This document shows positions 13,401 to 27,400 of a DNA stretch of 64,000 nt, piece by piece. The notes beneath the pieces are model-generated. The model saw only the letters and a program-made list of their open reading frames with translations. It made no database searches and was not told the origin of the DNA. The DNA is taken from NCBI GenBank assembly GCA_032209605.1, contig JASFXZ010000001.1, positions 29,082,619 through 29,146,618 of the forward strand. Reading direction: 5' to 3'. How positions within the stretch are numbered: position 1 is the first letter of the stretch; every line of letters begins with the position of its first letter. The position numbers and the translations under genes were made by a program. The stretch comes from Mactromeris polynyma. Its lineage: Eukaryota > Mollusca > Bivalvia > Venerida > Mactridae.

Positions 13401-15401
13401 ATTCTGATATACTCATGTTTAAGCAGCGTTGATTGCTAGAAGCTTTTGAATCTTTTGAAAAAAATCATCTTATATAAAACGAAATAAATGCCCATCTTTC
13501 ATTGCAGCACACAAATATCCTCAATATATATACCCCGCACACTTCTGTTTTCTAATCTAGCAAATAATATAATACACTGTACCTCCATATTGACGTCCCC
13601 ATAATCGAATCATAAATATGTTTATACAAATAAACTTTTTTTCGATGAAAATGGGAGGACGTTATCAGAGGTGGAGCCATTAAATAGGGATATCCGTTTT
13701 TTTTAAATTCTAATGCCCTGTTAGAAACCATCACACAATAAGGTATGTTTCATAAACTTGGCAATGATTAAGATCCAAGAACCAAACAATCTTGCAAAGA
13801 TCTCAATGGTAAGGGGCTTAAAAGTTTTATGCTAAATCCTTTGTATGTTCCCCAACACTACAAACAAACTCACCATTCTGGAGTCCATCAGTGATTTTGC
13901 CATCAATTTACCCAAGAATTTTGTCTTTGCCTTCATTTTGTTGACCACAGTAGCTTTCGTGTTTCTTGCTAATGGAATCGGGAACAAGCCACATGGAGCA
14001 TATACATACTGGTTCCCTGTTTCATTACCTGAAAAAGATGGAAGCATAATAACGATGTAACATTTAATCGCAACAAGAACAGACCATTTCAATTCTATAC
14101 CAAACACCATGGTCATAACACCAATTCCTTAGATCTATTATCAATTGCTACATATTCATTGATTTTCAATTATTTACTAAACACAAGAAAGCAAATTACC
14201 ATCATTAAAATAACAAAACAGCAACCCAAGTAATGAAATCCCAGCATACGAGTCATGTAAGTGTATTTACAATTCCTTGAATGTTGATAGCTTGATAGTG
14301 TCTTCAAGCTGTATTTGAACAGTATCTCAGATATGTAAGGAAGTCAGTTAACCTGAGTTCCTCAAGCACCCACCAGTACTAATCTGTTCTTTTGCAAACA
14401 TCTGAGAGATTTGCCACATCAATATGGCATGGAGGACAAATGACTTTGGATTCAAATTGTCACGGTAAGCATATGCCTTGCTTGGGGTAAGAACACACAA
14501 CCTCAAGATAGTCAGTTATGAGCTGTACAGTCTGAGCCAAATGACAGGGCCAATTCTTTAAAAAAAGTTGTTTTCAACATAATTATTTTGTCATGTATAT
14601 TTAATCATACAGCACAATATTACCTGAAGAATCTTTCTCCACTATATGATCTCCTCTCCATAAGTCTATGTCTGCTCTTTGTAGTTCTTTTGACACTAAG
14701 GCATAAAACTCGAGCGTAGGTCCAAGACCCGTACCAACCTATAAATACAACAGAATAATGCAACATCACACTCGATAACAGGGCGAGATACAGCAACAAA
14801 GTAATATCAAAGACAAATACATGATGAAATGTCATCAGGACCAGTATAATCTCCACTCTTCACAGTTTGACCAACCACAGCTCTTTTTCTGCTGTTTAAA
14901 TTGTATCTGTGCACCAAATTGAATGTGTACTTCTGAACAGTCATTCTGAAGAAATGTGATACAAATCTGTCCCTAACCAGCTTAATTATTGGATTTTTCA
15001 TTCACAGACAACATTCCACTGAACATGGATACCAAAATGCGTGTTAAGTGTTTCAATTTTGTTAATGGTGACAGCTTTTTCCCAAAAAAGTTGACAAATT
15101 TTATGCAAAATTTCCGATTATGTTGGCAAAAGTCAAATTCCCCAACAAGCCAGAAAAAGCCCTGAACCTTACACAGGCACTGCTATCATATGGTATAAAG
15201 CTCCTGATAGGAAAACACAATCTGATCACTTTCTGTCAAGGGTATATGTATCATGTAAAGACTCCAAAAGCATTCATTCAGTAAGTTAACACACCATCCT
15301 ACCTCATTTTCATACTGTATTTCTAACATTGCCCGAGAGCTTGCTAAATCTTCCATTACTTTCTCCGCTTGCTTGAGCAAATCTGTTCTGCTAACCATAC
15401 G
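10489..15401 (-). CDS. TRIP12: TRIP12 exons, catalytic HECT domain (residues 1799-2200)
   Basis: Exons: 15401-15303, 14738-14624, 14028-13874, 13287-13123, 12852-12688, 12328-12215, 11099-10901, 10685-10489. Family anchors are [73 protein letters not shown] and [14 protein letters not shown]. The Cys in the last motif accepts ubiquitin from the E2 as a thioester before transfer to substrate. All hallmark segments are present without a break, so the enzyme is predicted to be active. The protein ends EGQLSFHLS, as in vertebrates. Confidence 0.96.
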
Positions 15402-18400
15402 CTGTAAAGTAATAGGGTTATAATATTATAATAATGTAACACAGGTTTTACTAAACATGATTCATTGTTTTAAATGTAAAATTGGTTATAAATGAATAAT
15501 GGGAGTTTTACGCAGTTTTCAACAACATTTCATTTTGTACTCTTCGGACGAATCACAGGAGGATTCCTGACTTTGGATGAGATATCTTCAAAATAAATTG
15601 TCCTGGAGAACCTACAGTATAAAATGCAACAAACAAATTCAATGAATTTGTATTGCTCATCAAACAGGATTAAGGCAATTAGATATGGCTCCAGACAGAC
15701 AAAAATAGCAGGCAAAAATAGGTTTGAATCAATTCCAATTCACTCCCTATTGCATAAACCTAGCAGATAACACATGTTAATTTTACCCTTCATTACCTAA
15801 AGAGCTCCTCACCAATAAGTCATAAGTCATTAGTTGCAATACATACATCAAGTTTGAGAAGATTCTTCAGAGTGGACCCAGCAAATTACAGAGAAAGAAT
15901 GAGTAAGCTTACTTTTCTCTTATCTAATCTAGGAGCAACTCGCTCACTCGAGTCATTAGTTGTGGTATCTACAGAATTGTCTTGTAACCTCATCAAGGCT
16001 CGATCTCTGTCAAATGTTGTTGCATAGAACAGCAACTGTCTTGTATCAAACGGAAATAAGAAGGGTCTGGAATAAAAACGGTATGATTTATTACTAACAA
16101 TTCATTGAATGAGGTCATTGACAACATCTACAGGACTTCAAGTTTAACTCACAAATCCAGGAGTGAAAGCAATACCGAATTGTCTGCATATATATATAAA
16201 GAGACTATTTTTTGATTTCATGACTAAAAATACAGCAACAATCAAATTCCACATACAGATACCAAAAATCAGCATCAATTTCTATGATGTACTTATTTCT
16301 GTATTGTATACTCTTATCTGCTTCCCTCTTTCTCAGTCTTCAATCATGACAGTAAAATATAAGCAATAAATAATCAGAATGACAAGAATCAAACGTTTAC
16401 CTATCACAAGTACAGCTGATCACTTTATTCTGATAAGAATGTATGAAAATTTAAATTTTCATGAATATCAACTTCAAGGTAGCACCAAATACTAGCTATG
16501 TCTGTAAATATCACTGTTTTATCAATTACTTTAGCATAGATACAACAACAAATTATCCATTCAATAACTTACGCAGCAGCAGCAATCTCGGCCAGCCACA
16601 CTGGCAGATTTCCAGTCATTATAACCAGTGGATCTTGAAGCTGTCTGTTTGCCTTAGCCATCAATTTTGAACTGATAAATTCCGGTTTGGACAGTATGGG
16701 TTTAGCATAGTAGGATGGTACCTGAAGAACAAAATATATACATATAGTAAATCATGGTTTACCCTAGGATTTTTCCCCTAGGGGTCCTAAAACTCCTGCG
16801 TTTGACAAATTGGGGGTCCTTAGTACATTTGAAGGGTCCCAGATACGCAATTTATACTTGACGAAAGTTTATTTTAGGAGTCCCAGGGATGCAAAGTCAG
16901 TTGATAATGGGAGTCCCTAGAATGAAAAGGGAGTCAGGGACTCAAGATTTCTGCATCAAGGAAATCCCTAAGTAAATCATATTGCTCTAAAATGAAGTAT
17001 ATCATGTTTTTCATACAGACTTACCAAGTGAAAATTTATTAGCGTTTAAGGAATAAATAGTCCTTTGTGTTAAAAATGTATTTCACAAATGTGTGAAGCA
17101 TTTAAAGGCTTTTTAATGATAGATATATAAATTAGTTCAACATTCTACCAATTTTCAAAAATTTAACTTCATGAATACTGGAGTGTGAGAAAGATGTGTA
17201 GGGAAATTGATAATGTTGTGGAAGAGAGGTTCTTGCTCAAAAGAGGAGTACTCTGGATGTCTAACCTGTATACATACCTCGTACACCGTGGACCAGTATC
17301 TGTTGAAAGCATGAATAATTCTCAGTAAGGCTATCACGTCTAGAGAGGGATCTTGTACAGAAACAAAAGCTGGGAGTCGGTCAGTCAGATAAGCATTCAA
17401 TGCAGGCACTAGCACAGGACAATTTCCATCTGAAAAAACAACATTGTCTGACTCTGATAGCCAGTTTACACACAACATTAGATTCGACAGTACTGGTGGG
17501 CAAAACAACAAACACGAGCAAGAGAGGTTAAACTTTGACATTAATTCATTTATTGTACTTCAACACAAAAGCCAATTAAGGTATATACAATTGGCACATC
17601 TACTGTTATCAATATCTCTTAAGTAGTTAGCCATTCTATGCTGAGGACAGCATGCAATTTCGTGATACTATCACCTACAGCAAAAAGGCTTCAACATTAT
17701 TGCAAGAACTTTCCCCCAACAATAAAATGTGTGTGTGGGTCAACCATTTTTCCATCGTTAGTCAAATACCACACCCCAAGCACATAACATGACACCACAG
17801 AGTCACTTACACCCGACACTGGGACAAAAAGTCCTAGCACTATCCTAATGATGCCAAGTATAGGCGAAGGAGCTACTGGTATCATTTCTAACCACCTTGA
17901 TACGTTGTGGCCATGAATTGAACCCAAAACCTCCGACATACGAGGCAAGTGCCCAACCACGGTGTCATCAGGCAGGTTTTCTTACAATAAAATACAATTC
18001 ACAGAAATACACCATTATCAACCACACTTACCTGTCCATAAATCTTCAGACTTCTTCTTATGACTTGATTTAGCAGCTTTTATTTCTGATTTAGTTTTCT
18101 TTGGGCTTGTAACCACGCTGTCATCAGCTTCCGGTGCTGGGCGATACCTGTAACAACAAGAGATGTCACCATTAAGTAAATGTCCCTTTGATAGGAGATT
18201 GTCGCCAAAGTAAAGTGGCCTTGTCCTAGGTATTGGCCTTAGAGATACAGACAAGAGTATTGTGAGCAACACTAGAGTAATTCAAACAGACAAAATCATC
18301 AACTGTCAAACAGCATGAACAGTGGTGTCAGTTAGAGCCAGGAGCTGGTAAAAATACACAGTAACTTTAGCATCATCAGCCAGCTACTTTTTTTTGTATG

Positions 18401-21400
18401 AATGATCATAAAAAAGGGGAGTATCTCCCCCCCGACCCCGCATACATTTGGTGAATTGCCTTCTACTTCAAGAATTAATGACACCACTGCATGGACAAAC
18501 ATACATTGTATTCAAAACTGGCAGATAATGAAGCAGTCATTCGAAGAACACTCACCATATTGTATGAGTCTGTACCCATATACTAGCATGTCCAACGGGA
18601 TTCTCAGAGTCTGTATCTGTCTCACTACCATCTCTGTCCGGACAATTACTGTACTGTTTAATGGCTTGGTATACTGTCATATTATAGGGTAACACTCGGT
18701 CACCTATCAAGAACTCCAGTCTATGCCGAGCCTGTCCTTGACTGATAAACACAGCCGCCTGCAAGTAACAACAGATAAATATAGGTAGAAATACTAACAT
18801 TCATTATTAAACACAATCTGGGAAGAAGTTACATTATAAATGATATATTGACTGCATAAAACATAAAGACCGATATGACAAATACTGCCCTTACAAAATG
18901 TTAGGGATAATATTTAGGAGTTATCATACAGGGCTGGTGTGCATTATGATGATATTAGTATGCCAATATAGCCATAAAGCACACTGGCCATGTTTTATAA
19001 CCTTTTTATTGCATTATTCGACTCCAGTGTTATGTTGCTTAATGTTATCAGAAAACGAGCTAAAAATATAGGCCTACAAGTAAACAAGTTAACTAGCACA
19101 GATACCTACCATTGTATCATCGAGATCTTCGTCAGAATTATCATCGTCACTACCATCGTCGTCAGCATCCTGAAATAACATCAACATACATTACAGGAAC
19201 TATGATTAAATATATAAACAGAAACTCAAAATGTGCAAATAGACTGTCAACAGATAACTCCATTCTGGTCATGAAATTTTCAACTCACAGCGTCCTTAAA
19301 AATGTTTGTTGAAACCATAATTTTTGATACTGGTCATTGGGTCAACTATATTTTTGATTTATAGACTTGAAAAACTCCTACACAGAAGCGCAAAAAAAAT
19401 TGAGTTGGGGCAAGTTATGACGGCCAAGGAACCATATGCGGACAACGAAATTTTCTGTAGTTTTATCAAACACACATATATACATGTGTATCAGAGTCTA
19501 TGTTTTCATAGAACTGAGTGTATTTAGCCCATGAGATGTACGAGATGTAAAGTTATTAGAAGGTCAAGTTAAATCATTGCAAAACTACTATCATAAAAGA
19601 GCTGAAATCATGATGTCACTAATATGAGTTTCCCAGGAGTACACAGTTTGATTTTAAATCCTCTAAGTGACTTGATTATATAATTGTGATTCTAGTACAA
19701 TTTTAATAGTATCTTATTGATAGTACAGCACCATAAGAGGGAAAACATATATTTGTAGCAACGCAGAGTAGATCTACAAAACACGTACCTTTTGTCTACC
19801 ATACCCTCTCATGATAAGATATCTCTCTATTGCTTGTACTAAAGCTAGTGGATCTATCTTGACCGGTCCACCCTTCCATTGCTTTAATGTACTACATGAT
19901 GGATGCTTCTGCAACAAACACTGAAACAAACAAAAAACAACATTAATGTAACTCAAAGATTCAGAAAGTAAACAAAAAACTGCTAACATTTGTAACCAAA
20001 CTTTATAGAAAGTCTGATAAACTAGTGTCAAATTATTAACTATGCTATCGAATCAGACCTTGAATGTTACCCTTCAGGATAGCTCAATCTGTAGAGTGCT
20101 CAATTTCAAAACTACAGGTCATAATTTTAAATCCTGGGCTTGGCATATGTTCTCCAAGACAATTTGACAGAAGCTAATACATCTAACATCATCCGTCCTT
20201 CACCTTTGTCAGTTTCTTGGGATTAATACAGTAGTACTTGTTGGCCGTTCATTAACACTGGTAAGGTCAAGTGACCACCATTCATAATTAAACACTATTG
20301 AGAAATAGTGAAAAGTCGAATCACTCAGTAGCAAATCATTAACTACATACTATCTTATCAGACATAAGACTATGGCCCAAAATTGTTCCAAGACACTTAC
20401 TAATGTTTCCCTGACAAAACAATTTATGTCTTATTGTCTAAATACATCAAATAATTAATTAAGGGGATGCTAAGGCCTAAAAATATGTTTGTTTCAGGTT
20501 TCAGGTTTCATGCCCCAAAAATACGGAAGGTCGGATTTTTGTTGGAGATTTTTTTATTTTCAAACGAAGATAATTAAACATACCGGTAGATTTAAATTAA
20601 AATATGTTAAAAGACATAGCCCCTTTCCCTTTTAACATGGATAATGTTTAATCAAGGTGAATATAATGCTCTATAGCTGAAATACTCATAAAGCATCTAA
20701 TAAACTGGGCAGAAATATGAACCTTAAAAAATTTTACCCCAAAAAAAAATGTTAACAAGCATAAAAACTGTTCTAGGGTCGAGGCAAGAAAAAGGTAGAT
20801 CGGTAAACCCGAAATAAAACGTAATTTTTTTAAGGCTAATACATTTCTTGAAAATTTAAATTTAGGATTGGTTACCTTTAACTGGTGTGTGTTGAAGAAT
20901 TTCAATGCGTTTGATCCTCTACCAGTTGATGTGTTACCACCAGGAAGGTCATGAACTTTGACCTGGAACTGTTCCAATTGATGCATACAAGCCATTAACT
21001 TCTGTACAAGAGGTAACATTGAACATGGTATCTCAGCATCCGGCATGTTCACATCTTTCAGATGAACTCCATCAGGTGACTGCAAATATAATAATTGAAA
21101 TATTAAAATGTGAAAACTATTTTCTTATGGTCCAGTAGTTTATGGTCCAGAAGGTATTTTTTGGACCATCTACAAATGTGTATAACTAGTCTTACACTAG
21201 AGCTGTCACTGAACAGTGATTAATACCACTTCATCAGAGGAAACAGGTGCCGTAACTCTCAGGGGTTCTAAAGTTCCAGATTAATCCGGATTTACCGATT
21301 AAGAGGCTCTGATGATGATTTGGGGGCGGGGGGGGGGGGGGGGGGTGGGGGGGGGGTTCATCATCGGACACCTGCATCTGATAATGCTGGGTCATTGAAG

Positions 21401-24400
21401 CTTCGATCAGAGCAGCGGATTGATTGAGATCATTTGAAATTATATCCGACCCCCAAGCAAATCTTCAGCATTTAGAACATTCAGCAGTTAGAACCCCTGA
21501 ACTCTCCAATGCATGAAGTGACTGTGAAAAAATGTCACCACCCATTTCATTCCATGGTTAACAAGTATCCTTGGCATCACAGTAAGCATAAAAGTCTGCG
21601 CCACATTTTATTATTTCGGACATGTAGCGACCCCGACACCATAAAAAGATTTCTATAAACTAAGGATGTCAATATTCTGTTTTTTTGTGAACTGGTTAAC
21701 CGTTTAATCTTCCGAACAGTTAACAGAACATGACTTTCGGTTCATGTTTCGTATTTTGCCTTGTTTATTTTTACCATGACACCGGTAAACTAGACCTATA
21801 TTCTGACGTACAGATAGTGTAACATTCCTGATAAATACTGAACATAAACCATAGAAATAAAAAGAAATATAAGAAAAATCAATTATTTTAAGAAATTGTC
21901 TTTTTATTTCAAACATTATAACATGATATATTGATTAACTGGTTAGTGATTTTACTAACCGATAACCGCATGTTCGAATGTTTAAACAGTTAATCCTTTA
22001 CATCTCTACTATAAACACCCTTCAAATTTTACTTGCAGGTCTATACGTATTGAATGTATCTTACCGGACAATTAAGGAAGACATGTAGAAATCTCCTAAT
22101 GCGGACATCTCTGGGTACGACACCATGCATTGTAGTTAGATAGTGAAGTAACTTTTTCACCAGACCACTGTGTATAACCTCAAATGGTGATACATCACTG
22201 TCCTTCATTATCACAGATATTTCTGTCAGTGCAGCTAACCCACAATCCCCCTGAAAACAGGAAACATATAGGTCAATATAGGTCTTTTGTGTGCAACTAA
22301 TGAACTCAGCAAATGATCAGGGTCCCGTTTCATTCACCTTCTTAAGGAACTTCTTAGATTAAGAAAGTTCTTAAGAAGTTCTTTGCTAAGAAAAACGTTT
22401 CACTCAACTTTTCTTAGTTAAGAATTTCTTTTTTTTTTGCGCTACTTTAAGATAACGTTACACCTTTCTTAATGCAAGCATTCTTGCGTTAATATGGCCA
22501 ACGTCTATATCTTCAATGTTATCAGACGACATGAACACGAAGAACGTTTGTTTTGAGAGCTGAAAACGATTTGCGTGACTGTTATATTTTCAATCCTTAA
22601 GAAAATCTTAATAACATGAACTTAAGAAACCCTTTCTGAAACGGTTTAGGAAATTCTTAAAAATCTTCTTAAATCGAAAATTTAAGATAAGAAAATGGTT
22701 AAGATACGTATGTTATTGAAACAGAACCCAGATTACTATTTAATGATATTCAATTCCATAGATAAGTGATTTTGAATAATTAACCATCACAGATAGGGTC
22801 ATGCTTGTGTTTGTTTGTAGTAGCAAGGTTGATTTTTTCGAAGACAATTTTCTGTATACACCAACAGTCTGCAAAATAACTTATAAATCCTTCATGGAAG
22901 GGCCAATATAATTTATAATTCATTTTTAGAGTCAGTCAGTGGTAATACAAACAAATAACTTTATAACGACAGCCGGGCCCACTTAAAACAATCCATACTG
23001 GAATGTGTTTACTATAAGTATCGAGGGAACTTCTCATTACAAGCGCAATACATACCTCGACAGTGAGATTCTCTGTAGCAGTACACAGTTTGTTCAGTGT
23101 GGATAGTGCTGGATGACTGCCGGGCTGGGATTCCGTAGAGAAATACAGCTCTATAAATCTTACAGCTGTAATATAATAACAGTGTCAACCGTAATTCAAT
23201 ATTCAGAAATATAAATCTTCCAGCGATGTGTCTATTTGACATTGACCATACACAAAGCATTTGTGACCCAATATGACCTCCAGTTGCATTCTACGCGTTG
23301 TCTCAATGTGATAAACATTTGCGCCAAGTTACTTGAAAATCTGAGGAGAAACATGAAGAGCATATTCCATTCTGAGATGGACTGACAGTTGACCTGGCCA
23401 AAAAAATGACTCCTTTAATTTGAGAGAGATATAAAATTGTCAGTCTATAATCTATCATTCAAATGACCCAAACACAGTTTCAAGCAATAAGATGTTTTCG
23501 TCACATACTTAAAAGACCTAATACTCAACTTATAATGTTGATACTAGAAGAAAGAAAATATATTTCTCACCTTGTGATTTGATCCATTGTTTGATCTTGT
23601 CTTTGTTATTTGGTAGTTGTGGTTGAACAGGTTTCAGACTAGAATACTGCAAAATCAAGTTAATATAGATCAAACTAAATGTAATGGGAAAATGAAAGAT
23701 CAAATAAATTTACTACCATAGAACATTTTTAAACATCATCAGACTTCTAAATGAAAAATAGTCCGATGTCAATATCAATCCAACACATTATTTAACTAAA
23801 ATTAGCTGTAAAATTTTACTTCATTTATTAACTGAAAATAATTCCAGTCAGCTAACATAAGGGAACCACAGGTTGAAACATTTCATCTTTGTATAGAAAG
23901 GGGAAATTTTCATGAGGGGTATTCCAGGTAACTCTCCTGGGGGGGGGGGGGGGGTAGTGGTTTTGACCGTCCCACAAAGGTAATTTTAATTGGTAGTTGT
24001 TCCTCCCCCCTCCTCATCCATGGAGATTTTCCTCCTGAAATAGCCCTGATAAATTTGTTGACCATATTTGTCCTAATTAGTGAATTTTCCCATTAGACTT
24101 GCCCCCTTAACTTTTAGGAACTTACCCAGTCTGAAACTTAGACAATTCCAATGTTTGCAATCAAGTGAACCACGTATTGTAATGACGAAATGTCTTTATG
24201 GACATTAAAAGTATAGAACAAATACAATAATTCAATGAAAATCCAAATAATGACTAATTTGCAACATACTGAATACGGACATAAAGCTTTAAATACCTTA
24301 GGAAGAAGAGGTCTCTCAGAAGAACTCGTAGATGATGAAGAACCACCCAGCTTTCCCCAACTTCTAGGATTTAAACTACTCGGCAAGAAAGACATTTTGG

Positions 24401-27400
24401 ATGATGAACTGCTGCTACTCTTCTCTTTAGAGGAACCTTTACTACGACTTGATCGTCCCGAACCAGATGATGATTTTCTGGCCACTTCAGGACTGTCATC
24501 ATTCTTGTTACTCTTCCTTGCCGGTCTTTTTGGAGGTTTCTTTCTTTTCAGAACATCACTAAGTCTCCTGTTGAAATAAATAATGAAAATAATTCATTAA
24601 CAAGTCAAAGGAGATATTATCCAATATGCTCTGTCATACTGATCGGGAATCAGACTGGGAATTTCAAAATTGAGGATGCAACTTATCAATTATTTGTAGA
24701 TTAAAACAGGGGTTCTAACAGCTGAATTTGCCGGGGGTCAGAAGTCATGTCAAATGATCTCAATCACTCAGCTGCTCTGATCGAAGCTTCAATGACCCAG
24801 CATTATCAGAAGCAGGCGTCTGATGATCTAGACTATTGAAACACATTCGTACATATCTCTATGCTGATTGCAGGGATATGTGTAGGTCACTTACAAAACA
24901 AAAATAATTGCAAAACAACATTTTTTTGGGGAATTACAGCACTTTTAATATGGTCATCAAGACGAGACCTACAAAAAATTCCGTTTTTCACAAATTTAAT
25001 ACAGCAAAATATATTTTTAGATACAATAATATTTTACAAATAAATGTATATTATTCTTTTCCTTAAGAAAAGTGGCCGTCTCAATTTTTACCGATAATTG
25101 CTTTGCTTCTGCTAGCCGTTCAATCATAAATCTTTTAGTGAAATGTTTCAACTAGCTGTTGAAATTAATGTGAAAACATGACGTCATAATATGAAAACAT
25201 GACGTCATCGTTATTGCCTTTATTACTTTTTTCTCAGAAACGAAACTTGGTGCACTTGGGCCAAAAAAGAGACTGCCACATGTTAAGTGAAACATTTAAA
25301 TTTATTAAAACTTACATTTGAGTAGTAGCACCGGTCTCATGATCCACTGCATGTGTGTTTGATGTTCCCTCAGCCAGACTCAAACATGAGTCGGTGTCTT
25401 TCTTGTCTGTATCAACTGACCCCGAACTGCAGCTGGTTCCACTACTACTTATACTCAGCAAGGAACCAGACTCTAGGGGAGGATTCTGAGGTTGCTGAGG
25501 TTTGACTGGAGTCACCGCTTGAGGGTCAATCTCGCTCAGTTTTTGCATCTGATGCATTACACCTGTATAAATCAATGTCAATATATTTAGAATAATAACA
25601 GATTCAGTGTAAGAAAATATGTCAGTCCATGAAACCTTACAATGATACTTAATTGTTCAAAATAACAACAAATAACAATAATATGCTCGTTCATAAATAC
25701 TGATGAAGTTATGACAGACATATGATTCCATCAAATATTGTTTTTTATAAATGGTAGTCTAAAAACTGTGTCTTTTCCATTTCAGTGCTCAAACTTATTT
25801 AATACTGACTACAAGAAAATGCAGGAATGTTATGTTAGAATGTAGTATCGATATCATTGAAAGAGACACTAACAAACGAGTGTTCATATTAGCTCGACTA
25901 GTCAGCAGCAATGACAAAAAATATTTACCTTCTCTTCTAAAGTAGACAGTAAATATATCTGGTAATTTCTGCATCAATGTTTCTGCCATCTGTATTCCTC
26001 CCACTACCACTTTCATATCTTGCGATGCCATCATTGCAGCTATATGACTGATGGAGAAAGCAATACGATATAGCGCTTTAAATCTACGGTCTCAAATATT
26101 GACTTTTTTTTAATTAGTTGTGTCTTTAATTGGAAGAAATCGCATTGACCACAAATATAACAAGAGTGGCAAACTGTCACAAAATATGACTGGTTATCGA
26201 ACTTGGCCGAGATATTATGCCCACAAACATTTTCACCAAGTTTAATAATGATCGGATGAAAACTCTTTGACTTAGAGAGCGGACAACATGTATGTCCCGT
26301 TCTTCGACCGGGCGTATAAAAACTAATGTGGTAAACCTACTGCTTAATCTAACACTATTCCAGGGAAACAAATATTGAGCAAATGGTATTCTAGATTGAG
26401 TAATTGTCGTACCAGCTTCCTGCTCTCTGATTTCCTTACCAAAATCAATATGGAGTTTCTATCATGTGTATGCAATTTTTGCTATATTTGACACGGATGA
26501 AATTTTTTAAAACTGAAGCAGTTGTTTTGATTCTGTTTTCACAGTGACTTACAACTGAGGTGTTTAGATTTAGTGCAATCGATGTAAACCTCAAATATAG
26601 CGTAAATAAAACCTGCCAAAATTAGTACTTATGCAGTATATAAACATTAAGTATTGTTCTCATGAAGATATAATTACTTCAACATACCTAGAGACTGGTT
26701 GAGACTTGAGAACATCTTTGAGGAGATCTGCACTGCTATAATAAATCATGCGTAACAATGTCTGCAGACATTTATGTCTGACTGTAGGTCCAGCCTGGAA
26801 AAACATCAGTACAAACATATTTATTTACTGAGCAATTTGGGAAATCTGAACTTTTTGCAACTGGGAGAAAAGAGGGGTTAATAAGGTATGATGATTGGAC
26901 AGGTTTCCATGAGTAGTTCTATCAAACCTAACTGATATCAATTGCAAAAATGTGACCATAATTTCCTCAGAGTATTTAATTCAAAAGAAAAATTGTCATT
27001 TGTAAATTCATATTTTGTAACAATACTTCTTGAGCACTTAGAATAAAAAATCCAAGAATAATATAAAACTGAAGAAGTAACCAAAAAAAATATTTAAGGC
27101 TATTCAACAGAAATTAATGACAATACCCTAACCCATCCTGAGAAACTCCATTTTGTCGACTACCCTGCAGGACTTTTCCTAGTCAATTTTGCATATCTAA
27201 ATTGTGTTGAAGTACATAAAAAAAACTGCCTAGGCACCCACCAAAAACAATTGTGGGTGGGGTACCGAAAACAATAAATTTCCCACCGAAAAACAATAAA
27301 TTTCTCACAAAATCAAATTCTCAAAGAAAACTGTCAATTGCTCACGATAAATTTTTCACCGAAAATGATCAATTTCTCACAAAAAAAATCAATTTCTCAC

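Noticed and set aside
24235..24579. 114-codon plus-strand frame
   Set aside because: It is the antisense of the Ser-rich TRIP12 exon 24567-24297; acidic/Leu-rich composition follows from the complement of Ser/Lys codons.
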